Assembly (NCBI RefSeq): GCF_964204645.1
Contig: NC_134027.1
Span: 4,514,485 to 4,578,484, forward strand
Direction: 5' to 3'
Length of the DNA stretch: 64,000 nt
DNA from: Tubulanus polymorphus
Lineage: Eukaryota; Nemertea; Palaeonemertea; Tubulaniformes; Tubulanidae
In this document: piece after piece, positions 26,401-38,000 of the stretch
How positions within the stretch are numbered: position 1 is the first letter of the stretch
Layout of the letters: each line of letters opens with the position of its first letter
Program-made: the position numbers and the translations under genes
Notes under the pieces: model-generated
The model's input: only the letters and a program-made list of their open reading frames with translations
What the model was told of the DNA's origin: nothing
Databases searched by the model: none

Positions 26401-29301
26401 CAAGTAACAGAATTTGAAGTGCCTAGTACCATGGAAACACACCTGATTGCAATAATCTGATTCCAGCCTCGAAAAGCTGTTCACACTAATTGATGGCCGA
26501 GCTCCAAAACTACCTCTCTGCTAGATGTTCCTGGAATAATGGCAGAAAACAGTGAACATGGAAGATCAATTTAAGCCGACCGTATAAATCTTCTAGTAAA
26601 CCTCCATATTACTTAAAGGTAAAACGTCATCTATAAACAAACTTGCACGTCATGTCACGAAGAGGCGTATTCATAATTATTCATCTTGGTTTAACCATGC
26701 GGGCTTACCATGTTTTACTCTAAAGCTATAGTCTTCGTTTAGAGTCAAACTAAATGTTGATTTTTGACGATGTCTGGTGACTTTTATTTCCAGTTTGATG
26801 TGTAAACCAGTGGAACGTAGTAAATACGAATCTTGTGGGCAAAAGTTAGATCGTCGTATTAAATGAACGGGTTTCGTATCTAATTCTCTATTGATATAAA
26901 TATCTGAGCTGGGACATGCTGGACATTATCGTTATAAACGGATTAAACAGAATCGTAATAACGAGGTTCCACTGTACTGTAATGACGCTGTCACCCTCGC
27001 TGAAACATTTATTTTCGGTACTTATTTTTTTGTGTTGCCAGGTCAGAAATATTTTTTTTCTTCAATTTTTTGCTCCCAGGAAATGTGGCTTTTAGAAATC
27101 CTTCATCCAATCTATTTGAAAAAGACATTTAACTGCAGCGGCGAATGACAGCAATAAAGATAAATTGATCTGTTTCTTCAAAGATCGCATTTTCAGGGAT
27201 CTCTCTTTCAAACCAATAGGTTATATTGTTATATTGTACAGTTGATCAAAATTCTGTATTGCCATCTCGTCGATATATCCACTCGAATATTCCAGCAATC
27301 ATAGAAACTTCAAGTATAAACAAACATGCACCCGATACAAGTTAATGACGATGCGTATTGAAGTTTCGTCTTCAATAGACTTCCCCATCTGTGTCAACAT
27401 TAGACATCCATTACTGAATATTACCATATTGATAATTGATGAAATAACAATCGTATATTCGTATTGAAAGTTTGTGTCGATATTGATCGGTTTATAAATT
27501 CACGCTATTATCCTCGGTAAATATGCGTAGCAAGTTATCGCTAAAGCAAACATGAATTATATATTAGACCTAAATTTTAATGAAAGGCTGGTTTTCACGA
27601 ACGGTTTTCAGCTTGCTTTTCCCGCTTTTCCTGCAGGAAGTTCGTGCAAACTGGCCAGATTTGAAATACAGCGCAGGAAGAGAAGAGGCTATTCGTAAAT
27701 TTCCGTGGAAATTGCTGCCTGGAAACCGCCAGTGAAATCCGATATCCAGCGTGGTCGAACAACCAGTTTATACGATTGACGAAAATACTGTTCGAAGTTT
27801 GTTGGGAAAAAATTGAATTCATGAATTCCTCGACCGTAAAATCAATAGAAAAAAAATAGTAGATACATTTTTGACACAACCTTTAGGCTCGATTATAACC
27901 TCCGTTCATGTCCCTATTCAAAACACTCTCACTCGGCAAATATCTACGGAATACCATCGCAAGCACGAATTCTGCAAACCGTGCATGATAAATGAGCTTT
28001 TGAAGCTCGAAATATTCTGATTTATTGATTCGATAGAAGCCAATTTATTCGAGAGAGGAAATAATTTTGGTCTACATCCAGAAATGGACAGCTAGAAATC
28101 TAATAACAATCTATAAAACCGATCAGAACATTACACGAAGATAAACCATGATAAACCGATTTATTTCCAGTCGTGTTTAATACAGTCTGACTAAATTGAA
28201 TGATAGGAAATCTCACGAGATCGTACATTTTCCAGTAACTGTCACAGAACGGAAATGTTTCGTAACAATTTCCTCTTGTTTTTTTTAACAACACAAAGAT
28301 GAAACGACAATTCTCTTGACTTACCGTCAAATAGCGCTGTAACGTGCAGTGATATCAGCTTAGACGGGAGTTTTGTGCTGCAATATCTCTGACGACCAAA
28401 AACTAAGTTTCTTACATTTTCTGGTAGATTGGACAAGTGCGGATGTTTTGGTGCGTTTGTGTCAGTAGTTTTTGGACTGGTTGGTGCTGACCAGTTCTGG
28501 TCCTCGACAGCATTGTTATCAGTTTCTGTTTGATTTAATCCTACGGCCTCCTGTTCCTCGTCGGCGGTGTAGTTATTTGTAACAGTTGCGGGAGCCTGAT
28601 CGTCTTGGATTGTATCAATATGTTTAGGACTTTCGTCCTTTCTTGTATTAGATGGACTCTGATTTCCATTCGAAGTGCTTGCGTCAACATTTTCGTCTGA
28701 AGTCTTTTTTGTAGGGATTACCTTTCTGTAAACACAAAAGATACCGGTTTCATAAACGTATATGTTTTGGGAACTCGGCTGAAATTGGATAATGAATAAT
28801 GATGCGCTAGAATACTTATGCTTATTCTTGTAGGGACTATATTTCTAATATTCATTCCCAAATTCTTATATATATCATGCCCCAAATTCATGTCACAATT
28901 AGTCAGTCCCACATTCAACCTTCTCACTACCCAAATTGTATATATTCTGCCATTCTCAAATTTTCCAGGACCCCGGCTTGACAATCATATTATGATTCCC
29001 GAGGTTCTGGTTATTGTCATGTTAAATGAGTTTAACAAAAGCTAATTCAGATCCCGTTTGAAAGTCTTAAGTCAACGCTGAAAACCCGCCTCAAAGTACG
29101 CATACAAGATTGTATCGTGGAATATCAAACTTTTCTTAGTTTCATAGTTACAAATATATATATATATATGTAGCATTTAACATTAAATATTACATATTTT
29201 TCTAGAAAAAGGCATAAAAAACAGAAGAAACTATTGGGTACTCACGCCTGGGGTTTCGTGATATCCCTGCCGCTAGATGACGTTGAGCAAATTGTTCCCA
29301 T
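17440..29301 (-). CDS. NACHT and WD40-repeat STAND protein (NWD1/NWD2-like), complete, ~1372 aa
   Basis: Exons: 29301-29246, 28725-28325, 25331-25129, 23327-23024, 22797-22417, 22329-22091, 20784-20635, 20207-20004, 19874-18237, 18146-17959, 17884-17760, 17669-17440 (TAG). All junction phases agree, totalling 4119 nt. The start ATG follows an in-frame TAA and gives MGTICSTSSS, a myristoylation-type N-terminus. Residues ~19-152 are disordered. The segment ~150-320 (NVYPKLYDFCAERGYTLDVT, DLRWGC) matches the N-terminal domain of NWD proteins. The NACHT ATPase follows with Walker A GPSGSGKT near residue 510 and Walker B LLWIIDGIDS near 600. A winged-helix/arm region comes next, then WD40 blades (ISVWSLQTG, LLVWDLENR, NIVVWDLVAG, SIRLWDLET) to the end. 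Such STAND ATPases are signalling scaffolds; the specific role here is unknown. Paralogue assignment (NWD1 versus NWD2) is not possible by eye. Confidence 0.88.
24826..25059. mobile_element. MITE-like insertion in NWD-like gene intron
   Basis: The left end is CAGGGGGCGCATCCCC. The right end, reverse-complemented, is CAGTGGCGGATCTAGGG. The ends match imperfectly over about 12 bases, and both outer flanks carry TG/CA. The interior has no coding capacity. The CAGTGGCGGATC-type end is common on non-autonomous DNA elements in animals. The insertion lies 70 bases from the end of the exon at 25129. Confidence 0.55.
25698..25792 (+). repeat. Tandem pair of a 29-nt CTGAAGATGA-type repeat
   Basis: CCTCTGAAGATGAGGTTTAG plus TTTTAACCT occurs at 25698-25726 and again, identically, at 25764-25792, within a larger A/T-rich duplicated block. 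The CTGAAGATGA core recurs in the hairpin at 51043-51178. It lies in the 3-kb intron of the NWD-like gene. Confidence 0.75.
26808..26974. mobile_element. pogo/Tigger-like MITE (~167 bp)
   Basis: The left end CAGTGGAACGTAGTAAATAC and the reverse complement of the right end CAGTGGAACCTCGTTATTAC agree at most positions over 30 bases. CAGTGGAACCTCG ends are typical of pogo/Tigger family elements. There is no internal open frame, so it is non-autonomous. Confidence 0.65.
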
Positions 29302-32038
29302 ATCGATGCGCGTTGAAATGGCATCCGCCGGTTGCGACTGATGGCTGGCGATAGAAATGACGCCCGGTTACCCTGCGACTGATTTCACTGATCGATTAGA
29401 ATATTACGCCAGTCACCATGACAATCCTTCAGTTAAACAACTAGCTTAGCTCTATCTCTATATCAACTATAAAAAAAACAGCGGCGCGGCAAGCATCTGT
29501 AACGTATTATTTCGGATTTTCGTGATCAATTTACATTCACAATCGGGGAGATGGTTCCTTAACAAACCAATAAACGAGTGCTCTCCCAGTGATTTATTTA
29601 GCAGGCAAGTAGACGAGTTCTCATTAGAGCTACACCAGAAAGTACGTTCGATGAAACCGATCTTATATTTTGCAGAGCTCAGATTTGCTAACTCGGGAAT
29701 TTTCACAACCATTCTATATAGGCTCTTAGACATTTTTCACTAAAAAATACCAGGATTTTTGACATTTTATTTGGATTTTTCATATTTTTCCGTCCGGGTA
29801 CAATAACATAGATAATTGATGTTCAACATCTGGATACAGCTTGTATTTCCATCTAGTCCTCTCCACATCAGCAAATAAAAACAAAAACACCAATTAAAAT
29901 ATTATTTATAATAAATTTTATTTGATCACTTAAATTCCATCTCGATATCAATAATAATTTGGCAAATAAAACCGTCAGACAATCGCAATCACAGTTAAAG
30001 TGCTTAGACTCTCACACTTGAACAGAATATTTCGCGGGAATTGTTCCAATAATATCAGAACTGCTCACTGAATACCTCCCACGGAATTATGCCATTTAAT
30101 AAAAATGTTTCCAGAATGTGTTACATTAACGACTCATCATCATTCATGCATCTACAATGGTGAATTATTTATTTTAATACAATTATTTTTCCCACAGCAA
30201 AAAATACATGTATTACGGTAATAGATAATGCCCATACACAGCAAAACTAATTCTTAAGTCGAAATGCGCTTTTCATAATGGAAAATTTGCTCAGAATTTT
30301 GATAATACATTTTCAAATGTTTTTTTGTTTTTGTTGCAATAACTAATAATCTGCGTTAAACATCTCAAATTCACCCTTAGAAACTGGCAAAAGTACAAAT
30401 AACTTTAGTACGAACAAGAGGTGAAACATCGATATAAAACATAGAGCTACAGCGGGGAAAAATAGTCACTTTAGTCCCAGTGAATGTACGGGAAGACACA
30501 TATTTCAAGGCAGGTTTGAACTAAAGAATGGAATCCTACTGAAATTAATACTGAATTTGGTTGCTAGCGTCACTAGTCAAGAATCTATAAGTATTCTCCG
30601 TTAACGAAAACATTCTATGACCAGATAGATGATACAAGCAAGCTCTGAACCGACAAGACACATCTCATAGATCTCTCTTATTACACGATACGGTTTTGAT
30701 GGATTAAGTAATTAAAATAACACCGATTTTGAAGTACTATTTCTGAGTATAAACAAACTGAGACGTATGACAAGTTTACCGGTACATCATCACTAAACAT
30801 CTACTATAAACCATATAGGTGGTGGTTACACCTCATCTTAACAACACCGATGTTCGTCAAGACTTTTTGAAACTATATTTTTAATGTAAGTTATTCTAAC
30901 AGCGCAAATTGTTTTTTTCTTTAACAAACATCGGTGTCATTTGAAGATTCAGTTGAAATCAAACAATGTCCGATACACAAGCCCTGCATATCGCATAACA
31001 TAGCAAATAATACTGGCCCACGTGGTCCGCCCGCGACATTATTTGACATCCACGGAAGTTTCTGAAAGTTGTGACCAAATATTCGTTATCATAATTCATC
31101 AGTATTTCACGGGCACACCGGCAATAAATCATAACCAGACACTTTCGTTGTGGCCCCAATTTGATTCCTCCCCACCCGTACCCGTAGAGACAAAAATTGG
31201 ACCCAGACATTTTAAAGTGCAGAGATTTGTTAATGCGCACGATCACAGCGTGGATAGGAATGAGTTAACATATAATAATATCTTAATACTAATGATATAC
31301 AATTACAACAAAGTAAAGCAGAGTAAAATCCTGCCGATAAATCTTTCGTTAAAAACCGATAATAAATCGATGACGAAAATTCTTCGCATTCTTCACGAGT
31401 TTATATGCGATGACGACGGGCCGAGCGATTATCTGAGTATTGCAACATCACGTCATAACCCTGTGTTCTACATAAATAAATAATCTTCTAAAGCATTTCC
31501 GATATACATCGACAGCGGAGGAGGAAGGATGGAGCATCTCGCACCGTACACCGCCATCATACCTTCACAGCCGATTCATTATTCAATTGCTTTACATTTT
31601 CACGATAGTTTATTATAATTTTAATATGATAACCATTCCATATTGAAAGACTGGTAGTTATTATATCTCTTCGACTGCAGTACCTAATCAGAAGCACACT
31701 CACACTGGCACCTGAAAATACAAAACACGTAATCAGTGATGGTTTTTTTTATGCGATTAATAAGTTCCAGTAGACTGCTTAGTCGTCGAGTCTTTGATTT
31801 GCTTTGCTTTCCCCCTAACTATTCCTTGACTTTCTCTGCTAAGAATCCGATCATAAAGCAGTCAAACAGGCACGGATACTGCTTGATGATACACCTGATC
31901 CAACTATCTCAAAGAATATCCCTCCTGGTTGTAGAATTTTTTTATATCCCAAAATCCCAAACTCCCTACCCTCTCAAAGAAAATTCTCTGACTTTCCCGA
32001 TTTTGAGTTAAAGTGGCCAGAAAGTAAACGTGACTAAT
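29302..32038. other. Intergenic: promoter side of NWD-like gene and 3' flank of PPP4R1
   Basis: No convincing gene is present. The right part should hold the PPP4R1 3' UTR (a TTTATT, i.e. minus-strand AATAAA, lies at 31609-31614). The left part should hold the promoter of the NWD-like gene. A 153-codon open frame at 31022-31483 on the plus strand has no recognisable composition or homology. A small element with 11-bp inverted ends lies at 30844-30937. Confidence 0.45.
30844..30937. repeat. Short inverted-end element
   Basis: ACACCGATGTT at the left and AACATCGGTGT at the right form perfect 11-bp inverted ends about 94 bp apart. It could be a MITE remnant or a chance pair. Confidence 0.4.
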
Positions 32039-35000
32039 TTACGCTGATCCGAAATGATCACGATTAAACTGATTGATTAAATCTAGTATAATTACCGTAT
32101 CCTCAATGTGTTGACTATTACTATCTGGAGGATGCGATATGAAATGTCGTACATCTTTATCGGCATCAGATTTAAGCGTTTGGATTGTACGCAGCAGTTC
32201 CTCGTGATGTGGATTTTTGTAACTCGTAAAATACTCTAAATGAAATTCAACCACGAAATGCATTACAATCAAATGAAATCATTACATTAGGTGAATTATT
32301 CAGAATTACCCAGGGTGCTTACAGATCAGAGAATCCAGAATTCCTTAACCAAAAATTCTGATTAAATTGTGAGATAGCCTCAGCGGGGGTGTTTCTTACC
32401 TAAGAGGTTCATTGTACCTTTCATTTAAGGGCAAGACTTTTCTCATTGAATGATAAACTAATTTGGAATTGCCAGATCTATTAAGGACCCCGACTGATAC
32501 CCCATACAAACACTCACCTGAATTGATTACATATTTTGCTAGTGTCTTCGCTAATGATATTCGAACATTAGGTATTAAATCAGCACCAAGTAAGTTTAAA
32601 GTAGGCAACAAATCGCGAGCAAATCGTTCATCGGGTAGACTTTTATTTTCTAGTATATTCTCGCATAGTTGACAATACCTGAAACGATACGACATACAAC
32701 CATTAGATGGCACCACTGTACAATAGATCATATCAATACAACAAATTGTACGTTATTGATAGATACTTACGTTTGTCTACCGTACCATTTACAACTCATA
32801 CCATATTTATCAACCAAATCATCGACGAACGACACCAAAAATCTCTCTCCTTTCTCATCGTAAAACTTCTTCAACACGACGCTAACCTGTAACCAAAAAT
32901 GCACCGCGTTATTTGAATCCATCTCGAGGTCGATGTGAAGATATCAAAGATTCATCGACTCACCAAGCGATAAGCCACTCTGCGAACCTCGGCGACTTTG
33001 TCAGACACAAGCGCCATAGATACGTGGACTAGATGCTCACTAATATCATCCGAGCTGTACATATCACACATTAGAATCAGTTGTTCGGCCAATAACATGC
33101 GATAACGCCAGTTACGATTATTATCAGTAGCCATTATATCGGGTAATTTATACAAATAATGCTGTCGTTGATCAGTGACGAGTAACTGCAAGAAAATAGA
33201 AATATTTTCAATTTCTTGTCCAATAAAGAGAGGGAGAGGGTACGGAAAAGATTTAGTAGTTGAATTGATACCTGTATAAACTCAGCTAAATGTCGTACAG
33301 CTCCGATCTTAACTTCGTCGAGGTCTTTGAGGAAGTCGTTGAATATTGGAACTAGATCACGATTAGTAATACCATCTCCTAATATGACACCTAACTCGTG
33401 TATAGAGAACGCAAGCGTCCGCCGTACCTTCCACTACAAAATAGCAAATTCGGAATTAAAAAAAAATTTGAATCGGTTATGTATCAACCTTTTACGGGTT
33501 GGCCACTTTTTCCCTGACTATTTCCCGACAAGTATGTTGTTTTCCCAGACTAGATCTACTAAGAATACGATCAATTAACCGTCAAATACTGAGACATAGA
33601 CAGAATCAGTTTGACCATACACGTGATCTCAACTAATTTCACAGATTATCAGCTATTTTACAACATTTTTTGACTATTTACAAGAAAATAAAATTCCCAG
33701 ACATTTCCATCCCCAATGATTTAAGTACAATTAAATACCTGCATGTCGGCAGCCAATGCTTTATACGTCTCTCGTAAACAAGGCCAGTGCCCGCGCCCAA
33801 GAGTATAAGCGACCGCAGGTAGACTGAACGCGCAGTGTCGCGCGATCTCGGTATCGACGGTCTGCGCGCGAGTTGGATCAATCATGCTGAGGTAGTGATC
33901 GAGTAGCGATTGCGGAATCACGTCCTGCGTCAGATAATTCTGATATTGCTCAAATTGTGCGTCGTCGTCATCGTCGAACAAGTTGTCGCTATTCGTCGAC
34001 ATCAGACTCGTGTCCGGAGTACAAGGCACGTGGTGGTGATGTTGTTGTTGAGCGTTTTCATTGTCGGCGTAGTTTACCGAACGACTGCTTCCATCTGGAA
34101 ATATTGCGTAAAATATAAATTCAAACATTAAATCAATGTGTAGGGTAATTATTAGGATTAAAACGTGTATTCCCGAGATACTTGCTGCATGTTTTAACAG
34201 GGGATATATTAAGGGAATATCATCAGCTAGGCTAAAATAGTGAAAAATCTTTCGTGTCACAGGGCAAAAAAAATAACTGATAAAGCAGAAGCAAGACATA
34301 AACCAGAAATGCTTTCTAGCTTCTAGCTATTTTGTACCAACTAACACAGTCCGCCCAAAAGCCACATCTAATGTTATATCTTGTTTTATACATTCAGCTT
34401 AAGGCCGTACTGGTTTGACAGGTTACTTACCTCTGCCGACGAGAGTGACTGCAGTTTCATGAATTTGTTGGCCTAATACATGCGTACTGCCGATATGGGT
34501 GACAATCTCCGGCTCTTCTTGATGTAAGCTAACGCTTGCAACGTGAACAGTGGAACTAGCTTCATCTTGTTCTTCCGTCGTGTCGTCTGAGCTCGCGTTG
34601 ACGCTGCTGTCTATTTGCGTATCGTGAAGTTTCTCGGATAATTCGTCGAGTTGAGTCGACTCGCTTGTCGTTTGTTCGCCGCTCTTCGCGCCGTCGCTCA
34701 AATCGATGTCTTTCTCAGCCGTAACGATCTGATTAGAAACGGTGTCTTTAAGACGCGCGACGACGTGAATATTTGCCGGTTTGCCGGCGACCAAATCGAG
34801 ATCGAGATCAATTTCTGGCAGGGGCATATTCCAGAAATTAAAGTCGGAAAAATGAGCGATGTTATCGAGGTGTATATGGACCTTTTCGGCCGAATCCGAT
34901 TGACTCTTCTCCGTTTTTGTGACCGACTTCTCGTCCGATTCGGGCGCGGTCGATTCTTCGGAGCAGATGAGCGAATCCTCGTTTTTATCGACGACCTGGG

Positions 35001-38000
35001 CGATTATATCCAACAAACTGACTCCTTTATCTTCTTCATCGTCGTCGTGTTTTACTGTTTCGCCGATCTGATCGCTGCTACTTTCATCGGTCGTGCAGCC
35101 ACCTATTGGAATGCTGCTGCTGCTGCTCGTCTCCTGTTTGTTTTCGATGTAATCTTCTAAATCCTCTTCGCGTTTCTCGTCGAAGTATTTCAAGGCACGA
35201 TACTCTTCAACGGACGTCTCCGACGACTGATCTCCGCTTCCGTTATGAGTAACGGGATTGTCATCACTGCTGCTGCTGTTCTCTGACTTAGCACCGGTTG
35301 GTATCACATGAATATAATTACTACTATTATTAGAAACAGTTACGTCCAAGTCCATATTTTTTTGTTGTTGTTGTTGTTGTTGTATATCACAGTTATTAGA
35401 ATCAGCAGTAGAACTGGAATGTTCCAATTGTCCGAGTGCTGCATTTATATCCGCTTCGTCACTTGAGCTGCTTTTGCTGTCATCAGAATCACAGTCGTCA
35501 TCCCTGTAAAAATAAACAGATTATAGAATCAACTGATTATACCAAGGTTCCTACAATTCCTGGTATCCAGAATTCAACGACTTTTTAAGTAGTAATTTTC
35601 AAAATTCAAGGAGGTTTTCGCGGTCATATATAAGGAAAAAAAAGTCAAAAATTCGAAAACAAAATCCATGTTTTTCCCAAATTTTGATCAGTTGTTTTGT
35701 GTGCCGTTTTGGTTTTACATGTTTAAATCTCAAAGTGAAACAACTTTCACTCACAAGTCACACAATGAAGAATAATAGAATACACTGTCTTATGAAAAGG
35801 ACCTTTTGAAAATTTTTAATAGGACTTTCCCAGAATTTAAGGAGTTTCAAGGAGTTTATGGATATTTCTCAAAATTAAAGGATTTTCAAGGACCTTGAAA
35901 AACATTTTCAAAAATCAAGGAGTTTTCAAGGATTCAAGGAGTTGTAGGGACCCTGTATACAGCCGAGAATGAAATATCAACATAAGATTGGCGATATTAT
36001 AAACCCTTATAACATAAACATATCTTCTGCCCCTACCAGAGTGGATGTCAATATTCTATCAATACCGATTAAATTGCTTTGAAAGGAGCTAATGTAACAT
36101 GTAATAGAAAATTACACCAAAGTTAAGCTTAAATTTTCTGTATATTTTTGGGGGATTTTAACATCTTGCTACTTCAGCAGCCACAATGTCATACATTTGA
36201 CAGCCTCTCTAAAATTCCAGCATATGGAGAATACTGGCAAAGACATTCCATTCAATATTAGGGTCTACAAAATTGACAAGACTCAAATTTGAAAACAGTG
36301 AGTGAAATGAAGAGCCTTTGGTAAAAGATACACGCATAGTGCTTCTTTAAAAAAACAAAAAACAAAAAAAATTCTCTGCGAACAAAATTTCACTAATTGC
36401 GACACATTCATGGAAATGTTCAATTTTTTCCTAAATGTTCAATTGTTTCCTTTTTTCTTAAAATTTTTCACACCCCTGAGTAAACTCTGCTGCCTAACTC
36501 AGAATGGTAAATATTTCATATAGATGTCCAATAAAGACTAAGGAGGGTTTCCTATAGAACTAACTCTTAAAACATACTGCCTAGATTTGAGTACGAGTTA
36601 CTGCACCTACATGACTTACCCATTAGTCGATGGTTTATAGCGTAAAACACCTTCGTCATCGAAGAACAGACCAGTGATTGAAGGATCGGCGAATGTTGAA
36701 ATAAACGGGCCCAAAGCTTCGAATGCAGCGATTCTCACCTGAAAATCAAACAACACTTCATCAGTTCATCATGCAAACACTAGATGGCAGCAGCTTACAA
36801 CCAGCTGTAGCAACGCCTACTTAGATATGATGGTGACGTAACTATGACACGCATCATACGACAATCAATAGAATTCTATCCATAAATAACCTTGTGATTA
36901 CGTCAATAGACTATCCGCTGAAATTCGATTGTCTACCTAAAATGATTACCTATTTGGCTACGTAGACAAAAACGTCACCCAAAGAAAACAACTGTTCTTA
37001 TAATAGGGCCAAAAAACTATTCATAATGTTCTGCTATAAATACTATGAACCTCGTCTATTTCGAGTTCATTTTCAATATTTGTTCCCTCATTGGTAAAAA
37101 TAAAGATATATTAAGACTAGAACAAGCTTAATCTAGATCATTGAAACCAATGAAATTCATTATATTTACATCCACAAAACGAATCTAAAATTTTAGATAA
37201 TTTATGATAGATGGACAGTAAATAATATTAAAATCAAAATCTAACTGATCATAATTAAGTGGGTTTGGCTACTCTGCAAAAATAATTCAGGCGGTTCCAA
37301 AAAATTCCATTGTCATGAATAAGTCTTAGTATCAATTGCAGTAAGTGACTCAAACACAAATAAACATTGCTGCATTTTATATATGTGTGGGTGGAAACAG
37401 GTGGATTTTAATGTCCCGCCAAAAATAGATTTTTTTCACAAAAATGTCTAAAATTCAATTCGGACAATGACGGACTGCCCAATTGTTATTCAAGCGATAT
37501 GTGTCATGATTGAGACACATTGCTCGCTGTTGATATGAGTTAGTATGAGTCAAATTGGCAACGTTCCAAAAACGAAGCTATTGCTAGTGCTGCTGCTGCT
37601 GCTGCTGCTGCGTGCTGCTAATCATCTGTAGTTGTAGTAGTATTGGCGAGTCACTATACCTGGCACTGAACCAAAATAAAATTATTGTATTCAAGCTTTA
37701 GTCATTGCCGAAACTATTCACATAGCGCGAATGAATTCCGATTCACGATTCACTCGCATAGTATTTCAAATAAATTTCTTTTTCCATAAAATTTTTATGA
37801 AACTCACCCATCTGGACTGGTCCCGCAACAGGTTAATGAAAAGAGTGGCGAGTTCTTGTTTGCGTATCTCCGGACAACTAGCACATGACACAGATGTAAA
37901 ACATTCAGCGCAGGCCTTCCTAACTCCCCACACACCATCTTCACATAAATAGTGAAACTTGGGCAACTACAAACACAAAATTGAAGATTCAATCATATCA

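Noticed and set aside
31022-31483. 153-codon plus-strand open frame
   Set aside because: No ordered domain, no splice partners, composition like the surrounding intergenic DNA, and placed downstream of PPP4R1 with no supporting signals.
34651-35160. 169-codon plus-strand open frame inside PPP4R1
   Set aside because: It is the antisense shadow of the acidic linker exon, whose minus-strand frame is supported by splice phases on both sides.
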